DNA of 7,153 nt, from NCBI GenBank assembly GCA_035272265.1, contig DATEQV010000161.1, positions 1-7,153 of the forward strand, given 5' to 3'. This DNA comes from Acidisphaera sp035272265 (lineage in GTDB: Bacteria; Pseudomonadota; Alphaproteobacteria; Acetobacterales; Acetobacteraceae). The notes beneath the pieces are model-generated. The model saw only the letters and a program-made list of their open reading frames with translations, was not told where the DNA came from and did not search any database. Below are positions 1-5,262 of the stretch, piece after piece (position 1 is the first letter of the stretch; the number at the start of each line of letters is the position of its first letter). Made by a program: the position numbers and the translations under genes.

Positions 1-139
1 GGTGCTGCGACACATGGCGCTGAACGTGATGCAAAAGGATCCCTCCAAAGGATCCTTTCGCGGCAAATTCAAACGCGCCGGATGGGACGACGCATATCTC
101 ACCAAGCTCCTGACCCTGTTTTGAAATGCGATTGCCCTG
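1..139 (+). mobile_element. Right end of an ISAs1-like insertion sequence (left part outside the window)
   Basis: The segment holds the 3' end of a transposase gene (stop at 122-124) followed by 15 bases that end in GCGATTGCCCTG at 128-139. Read from the outside this is CAGGGCAATCGC, which fits the CAG-type terminal inverted repeats I associate with ISAs1-family elements. Setting the element's end at 139 is an inference, because the left inverted repeat and the target duplication lie outside the window. The base composition here is visibly less GC-rich than the genes that follow. If the boundary is right, the element sits only two bases upstream of the first codon of the hydratase operon. Confidence 0.6.
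2..124 (+). CDS. ISAs1-family transposase, C-terminal 40 residues (5' partial)
   Basis: An open frame runs in from the window edge and ends with TGA at 122-124. Its peptide contains LRHMALNVMQKDPSKGS and then FKRAGWDDAYLTKLL. This closely resembles the C-terminal tail of ISAs1-family DDE transposases: a (V/L)RR/H-ALN(L/V) motif, then a KGS-(R)GK stretch, then an (R)AGWDD-YL ending. The catalytic DDE residues would lie upstream, so I cannot tell whether the transposase is intact. The reading frame shown is uninterrupted. The identification rests on memory of the family's tail and is fairly specific for so short a piece. Confidence 0.72.
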   Translation: MLRHMALNVMQKDPSKGSFRGKFKRAGWDDAYLTKLLTLF

Positions 140-141
140 AC

Positions 142-432
142 GTGCCCCGTGCCCATCACGACCTCGGCGGCGTCTCGCGCTACGCCTGCCGGCCGATCGA
201 CACCGGCAAGCATGAGCTGACGGCGTTCGACAAGCAGGTCGACGCGATCGTGAGCACGCTGCGCGCCAAGGGCCTGATGACCGTCGACGAGCTGCGGCGC
301 GGGATCGAGGCGCTGCCCGAGGCCGAGTATCACAGCCTGTCGTATTACGAGCGCTGGCTGCGCTCGATCGTCGCCACGCTGGTGCGCAAGGGCGTGATTA
401 CGCTGGATGAACTTCAGGCGGTGATGAAATGA
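142..432 (+). CDS. Nitrile hydratase beta N-terminal domain / thiocyanate hydrolase beta-like subunit
   Basis: This 96-residue protein corresponds to the helical N-terminal half of nitrile hydratase beta subunit, encoded as a separate gene as in thiocyanate hydrolase (ScnB). The visible signatures are HDLGG at residues 6-10, a helical segment with F29-D30 and KG at 43-44, and SYYERWL at 67-73 followed by VRKGVITLDEL. The YYERW helix packs against the metal-bearing subunit in the family. I chose GTG at 142 because HDLGG normally lies within about ten residues of the start. An upstream in-frame ATG at 82 would put translation inside the insertion sequence and overlap the transposase gene in another frame. 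There is no good ribosome binding site before 142, as expected if the IS replaced the native leader, so a few N-terminal residues may be lost. The stop overlaps the next gene's ATG (ATGA). Hydratase activator proteins share this fold and are the main alternative. Confidence 0.75.
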   Translation: MPRAHHDLGGVSRYACRPIDTGKHELTAFDKQVDAIVSTLRAKGLMTVDELRRGIEALPEAEYHSLSYYERWLRSIVATLVRKGVITLDELQAVMK

Positions 433-716
433 TCTTCGGGCCGGGCGAGCCTGTCCGCGTCGTCGACGACTGGCCGGAGACGCGCGGGCCGGCGCATATC
501 CGCACGCCGCACTACGTGCGCGGCCGCAGCGGCCGGGTGGTGCGCGTGCTCGGCTGGTTCCCCAACCCGTCGGACATCGCCTTCGGTCGCCATGCACCGA
601 TCCGCACGCTGTACCACGTGGCGTTCCCGCAGCGTCCGATCTGGAATGAGGGACGCGAGGGCGACGAGATCCTGATCGAGATCTTCGAGCACTGGCTGGA
701 GCCGGAGGCGGGCTGA
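429..716 (+). CDS. Nitrile hydratase beta C-terminal domain / thiocyanate hydrolase alpha-like subunit
   Basis: This 95-residue protein corresponds to the C-terminal SH3-like barrel of nitrile hydratase beta subunit, or to the thiocyanate hydrolase alpha subunit (ScnA). The beginning, GEPVRVVDDWP (residues 6-16), matches the family's G-x-x-VRV strand. HIRTPHYVRGRSGRV (23-37) is the hallmark (T)RTPxYxRGxxG motif, whose arginines approach the metal centre in the family. LYHVAF (61-66), IWNEG (71-75) and the ending IFEHWLEP (85-92) match the conserved Y-V-F, lWg and LwexYLep strands. Translation is probably coupled to the preceding gene through the ATGA overlap. Together the two proteins rebuild one complete beta subunit. 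No remnant linker or frameshift scar is visible, so the split looks natural rather than a recent break. Confidence 0.82.
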   Translation: MIFGPGEPVRVVDDWPETRGPAHIRTPHYVRGRSGRVVRVLGWFPNPSDIAFGRHAPIRTLYHVAFPQRPIWNEGREGDEILIEIFEHWLEPEAG

Positions 717-731
717 CCGGCGCGCCGCAGC

Positions 732-737
732 AGGAGG
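732..737 (+). promoter_or_regulatory. Strong ribosome binding site for the hydratase alpha gene
   Basis: AGGAGG lies four bases before the ATG at 742. It is the best Shine-Dalgarno match in the operon and fixes the alpha-subunit start. The two preceding subunit genes lack a site of this quality, so the alpha subunit is probably initiated independently. Confidence 0.75.
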
Positions 738-741
738 ACGC

Positions 742-1332
742 ATGGCAGCGAACGCGACGATTTCGGAGGCGAGCGAGCGGCTGCTGGATGCCCTGCGCGC
801 GGTGCTGAGCGACAGGCAGCTGGTCTCCGCCGACGAGATCGAGGAGCGCATCCGCGTCGCGGATACCGCGTCGCCGGCGCAGGGCGCGCGGATGGTGGCG
901 CGGGCGTGGACCGATCCCGAGTTTCGGGACCTGCTGCTGCGTGACGGAACGCGGGCGGCGGAGGCGATGGGCATCACCATGCGCGGCATGCCGCCCCTGG
1001 GTGTGCTGGCGAACACGCCCGACACGCATCACCTGATCGTCTGCACGCTGTGCAGCTGCTATCCGAAGGCGGTGCTCGGCTATCCGCCGTTCTGGTACAA
1101 GTCGGCCAGCTACCGCGCGCGCGCGGTGCGCGACCCGCGCGGCACGATCGCCGAGTGGGGCACGGTGCTGCCGGAGCATATGCGCATCCGCGTGGTGGAC
1201 AGCACGGCGGACTACCGCTGGATGGTGCTGCCGATGCGTCCGGCCGGTACGGACGGCTGGGATCAGGAAAGGCTGGCGGGACTCGTGCGCGAGGGCGACA
1301 TGATCGGCGTCACGGTTCCTCGTGCGGAGTAG
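742..1332 (+). CDS. Nitrile hydratase alpha / thiocyanate hydrolase gamma-like subunit, Co-type metal site
   Basis: This 196-residue subunit carries the catalytic metal. The claw VCTLCSCYP is at residues 100-108: C101, C104, S105 and C106 are the expected ligands. In the family, the second and third cysteines are oxidised to sulfinate and sulfenate. Threonine at position 102 is the hallmark of the cobalt type; iron enzymes usually have serine. Flanking family motifs are NTPDTHHLIV (91-100), GYPPFWYKSASYRARAVRDPR (starting at 113), YRWMVLPMRPAGTDGW (starting at 158) and the ending REGDMIGV. The length is near that of nitrile hydratase alpha and shorter than thiocyanate hydrolase gamma as I recall it. 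The catalysed step should be hydration of a nitrile to an amide, or hydrolysis of thiocyanate. The gene sits 25 bases after the C-terminal beta gene, completing a three-subunit enzyme. The subunit family is certain; the substrate is not. Confidence 0.9.
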   Translation: MAANATISEASERLLDALRAVLSDRQLVSADEIEERIRVADTASPAQGARMVARAWTDPEFRDLLLRDGTRAAEAMGITMRGMPPLGVLANTPDTHHLIVCTLCSCYPKAVLGYPPFWYKSASYRARAVRDPRGTIAEWGTVLPEHMRIRVVDSTADYRWMVLPMRPAGTDGWDQERLAGLVREGDMIGVTVPRAE

Positions 1333-1335
1333 GCG

Positions 1336-1584
1336 ATGCTGATCCTGAAACCGAATTGCGAGTGCTGCGGCCGCGACCTTCCGCCGGAATCGGAGGACGC
1401 GATGATCTGCACCTTCGAGTGCACGTTCTGCCGCGACTGCGTGGCCACGCGGCTGAGCGGGGTGTGCCCGAACTGCAGCGGCAACCTGGTGGCGCGGCCG
1501 GTACGGCCGGCGGCGATGCTGGCGCGCTATCCCGCGTCGGCCGAGCGGGTGTTCAAGCCGGAAGGGTGTGCGAAGGCTGCGTGA
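1336..1584 (+). CDS. DUF1272 family small cysteine-rich protein
   Basis: This 82-residue protein matches the DUF1272 family, which opens with a (M)L-L(R/K)PNCECC pattern followed by DLPP and an AMIC(S/T)FECTFC stretch. The cysteines are at 8, 10, 11, 25, 29, 32, 35, 44, 47 and 78. They form CxCC, CxxCxxC and CPNC clusters that look like a structural zinc or other soft-metal site. No signal peptide or membrane segment is visible, so it is probably cytoplasmic. GGAG at 1326-1329 lies six bases before the ATG, and the start is only three bases after the alpha-subunit stop, so it belongs to the hydratase operon. The family has no established function that I know of. Its place directly downstream of alpha is where hydratase maturation factors are often encoded, which suggests but does not prove a metal-handling role. 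Confidence 0.88.
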   Translation: MLILKPNCECCGRDLPPESEDAMICTFECTFCRDCVATRLSGVCPNCSGNLVARPVRPAAMLARYPASAERVFKPEGCAKAA

Positions 1585-1608
1585 GATTTCGTGAGCGGAC
1601 TGCGGACC

Positions 1609-2196
1609 ATGGATACCGATGTTCCTGACGTTCTCAACCGTCATCCGGTTCCTCGTCATCGACTGACGCTGGACGATTATCATCGCCTGGGTCTGGCCGG
1701 CATTCTGGGCGACGACGATCGCGTCGAGCTGCTCGATGGGCAACTGGTGGACATGTCACCTATCAGTCCGCGGCATGCGCTTGCAGTCGATGCGCTGACC
1801 GAGTTGCTGGTCCGCGCAGTTGGCGCACGAGCCGCCGTGCGCGTGCAGAATCCGATAGAGCTGGACGCAAGGACGGAACCGCAGCCGGATATCGCCTTGG
1901 TCAGGCGGCCCTGGCGTGGTTACCCGACCGCGCACCCGCAGCCGGCCGACATCTTCCTGCTGATCGAGGCTGCCGATACGAGCCTGGAGCTCGATCGCGG
2001 GGCCAAGCTTGAGCTGTACGCGAGGGCGGGAATCAGCGAGTTCTGCATTGTCGATCTGACAACGGACGGCGTGCTTGTGCACCGACGGCCACGAGACGAA
2101 GGTTACGAGCAAGTGACGAGGATCGGGCCTTCCGGTGTTCTGGAAGTCGAAGCTCTGCCCGGCGTGACAATTCCAGCCGATTCACTGTTCGCGTAG
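1609..2196 (+). CDS. Uma2-family (DUF820) putative PD-(D/E)XK endonuclease
   Basis: This 195-residue protein has the layout of Uma2/DUF820 proteins, a branch of the restriction-endonuclease-like fold common in cyanobacteria and other bacteria. Key positions from the ATG at 1609 are RVELLDG with E40, PQPDIALV with P93-D94, and a final motif with E120, D129, K133 and Y137, followed by AGISEFCIVD (139-149). This is the usual E...PD...E(A/V)-x-D-x-S-x-D-xx-x-K-xx-Y-GI-x-(E)-(Y/F)-V-D pattern, so the catalytic set appears intact. An in-frame GTG at 1591 would add six residues. I prefer the ATG because GAGCGGA lies about ten bases upstream, but this is not decisive. Third positions are less GC-biased than in neighbours, hinting at separate acquisition. 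The physiological role of the family is unknown. The gene lies 24 bases after the DUF1272 stop and could be a read-through passenger of that operon. Confidence 0.82.
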   Translation: MDTDVPDVLNRHPVPRHRLTLDDYHRLGLAGILGDDDRVELLDGQLVDMSPISPRHALAVDALTELLVRAVGARAAVRVQNPIELDARTEPQPDIALVRRPWRGYPTAHPQPADIFLLIEAADTSLELDRGAKLELYARAGISEFCIVDLTTDGVLVHRRPRDEGYEQVTRIGPSGVLEVEALPGVTIPADSLFA

Positions 2197-2202
2197 GCGG
2201 GA

Positions 2203-3033
2203 TCAGCTCGCCGCCGACCGGTCCCATTGCGGCGCGAACGCCGGATTGACGCACCGCTGGTCCTTCGGAAGCTTCGCGATGGCGGCGCGGTCGGAGCCGT
2301 CCAGCACGATGCGCAGCGCCTCGAGGTTGGCGCGCTGGCCGTCCGCCCGCGACGATTTCGGGATCGCCGCCACGCCGTCCTGATCGAGCAGCCAGCGCAG
2401 CGCCACCTGCGCGGCGGTGGCGGCGTGCTTGCGGGCGATCTCGGTCAGCACCGGATGCTCGGCGAGCCGGCCCTGCGCGAGGGGGCAGTAGGCGGTGAGC
2501 GAGATGCCGTGCGCGCGCACCACGTCGAGGATCGCGGTCTGGTCCAGCCCGACGTGATACTCGACCTGGTCGGTGGCGATCGGCGCGCCGGTGGCGAGGG
2601 CGGCGCGCAGCATCGCGGACGGGAAGTTCGCGACGCCGATCGCCTTCGCGAGGCCGGCGTCGCGGAAGCTGACCAGCGTGTCGATCGCCTGGCCGAGGTT
2701 CATGTCCGGCGCCGGCCAGTGGATCAGGTAGAGATCGACGTAATCGAGGCCGAGCAGTCGCAGGCTGTCGTCCATCGCGCGGCGCATCGCGTCGGGCGCG
2801 AGGTTTGTCCACCAGACCTTGGTGGTCACGTGCAGCGTGCTGCGCGGCACGCCGGAGCGCGCGATGGCGCGGCCGACCGCATCCTCGTTGGCATACATCT
2901 GCGCGGTGTCGATGTGGCGGTAGCCCATCGCGAGCGCCGCCGTCACCGCGCGCTCGCACGCCTCGCCCTGCATGCGGAACGTGCCGAGGCCGAGCTTGGG
3001 CATCGACATGCCTTGCGACGTGATCATGTCCAT
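2203..3033 (-). CDS. dkgB: Aldo/keto reductase, DkgB-like (2,5-diketo-gluconate reductase family)
   Basis: This 276-residue NADPH-dependent reductase has a full aldo/keto reductase catalytic tetrad: D42 and Y47 in GYRHIDTAQMYANE, K72 in VTTKVWW, and H105 in DLYLIHWP. It opens with PKLGLGTFRMQG. The cofactor phosphate-binding stretch IPKSSRADGQRANLEAL begins at 224. The start region, the SGVPR segment and the ending NPAFAPQWD resemble E. coli DkgB, which reduces 2,5-diketo-gluconate and methylglyoxal-type aldehydes. The ATG at 3033 is supported by AAGGAG on the minus strand (3048-3043). The longer open frame continuing upstream reads through a palindromic repeat and is not coding. The symbol reflects subfamily resemblance; the actual substrate is unproven. 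The gene is downstream of the WD40 gene but separated from it by 148 bases that hold the repeat. Confidence 0.9.
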   Translation of the reverse strand: MDMITSQGMSMPKLGLGTFRMQGEACERAVTAALAMGYRHIDTAQMYANEDAVGRAIARSGVPRSTLHVTTKVWWTNLAPDAMRRAMDDSLRLLGLDYVDLYLIHWPAPDMNLGQAIDTLVSFRDAGLAKAIGVANFPSAMLRAALATGAPIATDQVEYHVGLDQTAILDVVRAHGISLTAYCPLAQGRLAEHPVLTEIARKHAATAAQVALRWLLDQDGVAAIPKSSRADGQRANLEALRIVLDGSDRAAIAKLPKDQRCVNPAFAPQWDRSAAS

Positions 3034-3042
3034 GTATCGGCG

Positions 3043-3048
3043 CTCCTT
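3043..3048 (-). promoter_or_regulatory. Ribosome binding site fixing the reductase start
   Basis: The minus strand reads AAGGAG here, nine bases before the ATG whose first base is 3033. This supports that start over the much longer upstream extension of the same open frame and over the second ATG at 3027. Confidence 0.65.
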
Positions 3049-3053
3049 GCGTA

Positions 3054-3149
3054 CGTCATCGCGAGGCGCGTAGCGCCGTGGCGATCCAGGACCGCGCGGC
3101 AGGCGCTTGTCACGCGGCGCTGGATCGCCACGCTTCGCTCGCGATGACG
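3054..3149. repeat. 96-bp compound palindromic intergenic repeat
   Basis: Two perfect stems are nested. The outer stem is CGTCATCGCGA (3054-3064) paired with TCGCGATGACG (3139-3149). The inner stem is GTGGCGATCCAG (3078-3089) paired with CTGGATCGCCAC (3120-3131). Between them the left side carries its own mini-hairpin, GGCGC-GTA-GCGCC (3065-3077), where the right side has only GCTTCGC (3132-3138). The apex (3090-3119) has a further CCGCG/CGCGG pair. The wording GTCAT-GCGAG...GTGGCGATCCAG is a dispersed repeat I recall from many alphaproteobacterial genomes. The element fills most of the gap between the WD40 and reductase genes and would lie in their transcript, where it could act as a processing, stabilising or attenuating hairpin. 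No run of T follows it, so a classical terminator is not evident. Confidence 0.85.
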
Positions 3150-3181
3150 GAGTGAACGGGTTTCGGCCTTCAGACTTAGGT

Positions 3182-4228
3182 TTAGCTCTTCTTCGACAGA
3201 TCGATGACCGCGGCAAAACCGTCCTCGGTGCCGAACGCGAGATGCGAGCCGTCGGCGTTCCAGCCCAGCGCCGAGACGCTGCCGCGTCCCGGTGCGGCGA
3301 CCGGCAACACCCGCGACGTGCCGATGTCGGCCAGCACCACCAGACCGTCGGAGAAGCCGGCCGCGACCATCTCCTGCTGCGGATGGCAGGCGAGCATCGT
3401 GCACAGCACGCCCTCGTCGCCGCCGGCGAGTTCCGTCGGCGCCTTGCCCATCGGGCCGCCGCCGAAGAACGGCCACACCACCACGCTCTCCGCGCCGCTG
3501 GTCGCGAGCCACTTGCCGTTGCGCGTGAAGCCCATCGCACGCGTCTTCGCCGGATAGCCGCTCATGCGCATGTGCTGGCTGTCCGACAGGCGCCAGCCGT
3601 GCAACGCGTTCTCCTGCATCGCGGTGACGACGCAGTCGCCGTCCGGGCTGACGACGATGCCGATGTGGCTGCCCTTCCACTCCATCACCCGCGGCGTGTC
3701 GGTCTTGGCGCCGACGAACCAGAGGCTCGAACCGTTGTAGTGCGACGCGCAGACGCGCTTGCCCTTGGCGTCGAACACCACGCCCGTCACGGTCGAGGGA
3801 TGCGCGAGTTCCTTCAGCTTCTCGCCCGAGGCATCGAACAGATGCACCGCCTTGCCGACCGCTGCGGCGATCAGCGGCTTGCCGCCGGCGGCGGTGATCG
3901 CGACGTGCTCGACCCATTTCGAGCCGAACGAGGCGACGTTGGTCAGCGTGCCGTCCGCGGCGATGCGCTGCAGCTTGCCGTCGTCCCCGCCGCTGACGAA
4001 GAACGGGCCGCCGGCGAGCGACAGCGCGGCCCCGTCATGCGCCTCGATGGTGCGCCACTCCTGCCGGTCGGCGAGATCGATCAGCCGCAGCGTGCCGTCG
4101 CCGAACGCGAACGCGGCCGCCGAGCCGGCAAACGCGACGCCGCCGACATAGGCTTCGAGGTTGCGCCATACGCCGCGCTCTTGCAGCAGCGCGTCGGCGG
4201 CCGCGAGGCCGGTTTCGGTTGCGCTCAC
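3182..4228 (-). CDS. WD40-repeat beta-propeller protein
   Basis: This 348-residue protein is made almost entirely of degenerate WD40 repeats. I see about eight units, starting near residues 27, 63, 102, 142, 186, 225, 273 and 314. Each has a pattern such as V-x-x-V-x-F-x-x-x-G-x-x-(L/V)-(A/V)-(S/T)-x-x-x-D-G-x-(L/V)-x-(L/V)-(W/I)-D/x. Good examples are VTGVVFDAKGKRVCAS (147-162) and VSALGWNADGSHLAFG (318-333). No signal peptide or transmembrane helix is visible, so it is probably a cytoplasmic scaffold. The start is GTG at 4228, with AGGAG unusually close (one base between). No better in-frame start is visible. It begins 16 bases after the CobW stop and is surely co-transcribed with it. A WD40 gene beside a COG0523 GTPase gene is a pairing I recall in alphaproteobacteria. 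The molecular role is unknown. Confidence 0.85.
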   Translation of the reverse strand: MSATETGLAAADALLQERGVWRNLEAYVGGVAFAGSAAAFAFGDGTLRLIDLADRQEWRTIEAHDGAALSLAGGPFFVSGGDDGKLQRIAADGTLTNVASFGSKWVEHVAITAAGGKPLIAAAVGKAVHLFDASGEKLKELAHPSTVTGVVFDAKGKRVCASHYNGSSLWFVGAKTDTPRVMEWKGSHIGIVVSPDGDCVVTAMQENALHGWRLSDSQHMRMSGYPAKTRAMGFTRNGKWLATSGAESVVVWPFFGGGPMGKAPTELAGGDEGVLCTMLACHPQQEMVAAGFSDGLVVLADIGTSRVLPVAAPGRGSVSALGWNADGSHLAFGTEDGFAAVIDLSKKS

Positions 4229-4244
4229 GCTCCTGCCGTTGGGA

Positions 4245-5240
4245 TCAACTTGCGACGCACGCTTCGAAGCCGCGGCGCAGCAGCGGACGGTTCAGGTTGC
4301 GGCCGATGAACACCAGGCGAGAGACGCGCGGCTCGCCCTCGCGCCACGGGCCGATGAAGTCGCCGTCGGCGATCATGTGCACCGCCTGGAAGGCGAAGCG
4401 GCGATCGTCGTTCTTGTAGGCGAGGATGCCCTTCGTGCGCAGCAGGTCCTGGCCCTGCATCGCCAGCAGGCCGGATATCCAGGCGTTGAACTTCTCCGGG
4501 TCGATCGGCTGCTCAAGCTCGAAGCTGACGCTGCGCACATCGTCGTTGTGCTCGTGGCTGTCGTCCGCGAGGAAGTCGGGCCGCTCCGCCAGGATGCGGT
4601 TGAGGTCGAAGGCGCCCTGGTCGAGCACCTCGCCGATCGGAAGACTCGCTCGCGTCGTGCGGTGGATCTTGGCGAAGCGGTTGATCGCGCGGATGCGGCT
4701 CTCGACCTCTTCCAGCTCTTCCGGCGTCACCAGGTCGGTCTTGTTGAGCACGATCACGTCGGCGAACGCGATCTGATCGGCCGCCTCGTGGCTGTCTTCC
4801 AGCCGCTGCGGCAGGTGCTTGGCGTCGACCACGGTGACGATCGCGTCGAGGCGCGTCTTGGCGCGCACGTCCTCGTCGACGAAGAAGGTCTGGGCGACCG
4901 GCGCGGGGTTCGCGAGGCCCGTCGTCTCGATGATGATGCCGTCGAACGTGCCGCGGCGCTTCATCAGCCCGCCGACGATGCGGATCAGATCGCCGCGCAC
5001 CGTGCAGCAGATGCAGCCGTTGTTCATCTCGAAGACTTCCTCGTCGGTGTCCAAGACGAGGTCGTTGTCGATGCCCAGCTCGCCGAACTCGTTGACCACG
5101 ACGGCATATTTGCGGCCGTGGTTCTCGCTGAGGATGCGGTTGAGCAGGGTGGTCTTGCCGGCGCCGAGGTAGCCGGTCAGCACGGTCACGGGAACCTGTC
5201 CCGCCGGGGCCGGCGCGGTCTGCGGTGTGTCTGCCATCAT
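4245..5240 (-). CDS. COG0523/CobW-family GTPase metallochaperone
   Basis: This 331-residue protein is a G3E-family GTPase. It has Walker A GYLGAGKTT (23-31), the NEFGELGID segment (50-58), the metal-binding GCICC motif (75-79) that defines COG0523, IIIETTGLANP (102-112) and the guanine-specificity motif NKTD (166-169). The CobW C-terminal domain covers about 235-327, starting VRSVSFELEQPIDPEKF. A short HEHND segment near 229 is a poor version of the His-rich loop of zinc-linked members. GTP-driven metal insertion into client proteins is the family role; the metal (Zn, Co or Fe) is not settled by these motifs. The start is ATG 5240 or the adjacent ATG 5237. The longer upstream open frame would overlap the glycosyltransferase gene and is rejected. 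It lies 22 bases after the glycosyltransferase stop and 16 before the WD40 gene. Although often called cobW, no cobalamin genes are nearby. Confidence 0.93.
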   Translation of the reverse strand: MMADTPQTAPAPAGQVPVTVLTGYLGAGKTTLLNRILSENHGRKYAVVVNEFGELGIDNDLVLDTDEEVFEMNNGCICCTVRGDLIRIVGGLMKRRGTFDGIIIETTGLANPAPVAQTFFVDEDVRAKTRLDAIVTVVDAKHLPQRLEDSHEAADQIAFADVIVLNKTDLVTPEELEEVESRIRAINRFAKIHRTTRASLPIGEVLDQGAFDLNRILAERPDFLADDSHEHNDDVRSVSFELEQPIDPEKFNAWISGLLAMQGQDLLRTKGILAYKNDDRRFAFQAVHMIADGDFIGPWREGEPRVSRLVFIGRNLNRPLLRRGFEACVAS

Positions 5241-5262
5241 GGGATCCGGGTCTGTCGGGCCG

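Noticed and set aside
34..58. Hairpin AAAGGATCC / GGATCCTTT with a 7-base loop
   Set aside because: It lies inside the transposase coding frame, has no T-tract after it, and is explained by codons for KDPSKGSF. It is probably not a terminator.
121..126. TTGAAA in the IS end as an outward -35 box
   Set aside because: No -10-like hexamer exists at the right distance; the corresponding bases (about 144-149) are already GC-rich coding sequence.
82..141. In-frame ATG at 82 as the start of the first hydratase subunit
   Set aside because: The added residues come from DNA that codes for the transposase tail in another frame and from the IS end. They bear no resemblance to the family, whose HDLGG motif sits near the N terminus.
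1050..1628. Plus-strand open frame overlapping alpha, DUF1272 and the Uma2 start
   Set aside because: It is an out-of-frame shadow of strongly identified genes, with Gly/Arg/Ala-rich content and no family features.
3034..3540. Long N-terminal extension of the aldo/keto reductase frame
   Set aside because: It runs through the palindromic repeat and antisense-frame WD40 coding sequence and has Arg/Ala-rich low-information content. A good ribosome binding site and the family start support 3033.
4245..5240. CobW as a cobalamin biosynthesis gene
   Set aside because: No cob genes are nearby. The motifs define only the wider COG0523 metal-GTPase family, whose members mostly serve other metals and clients.
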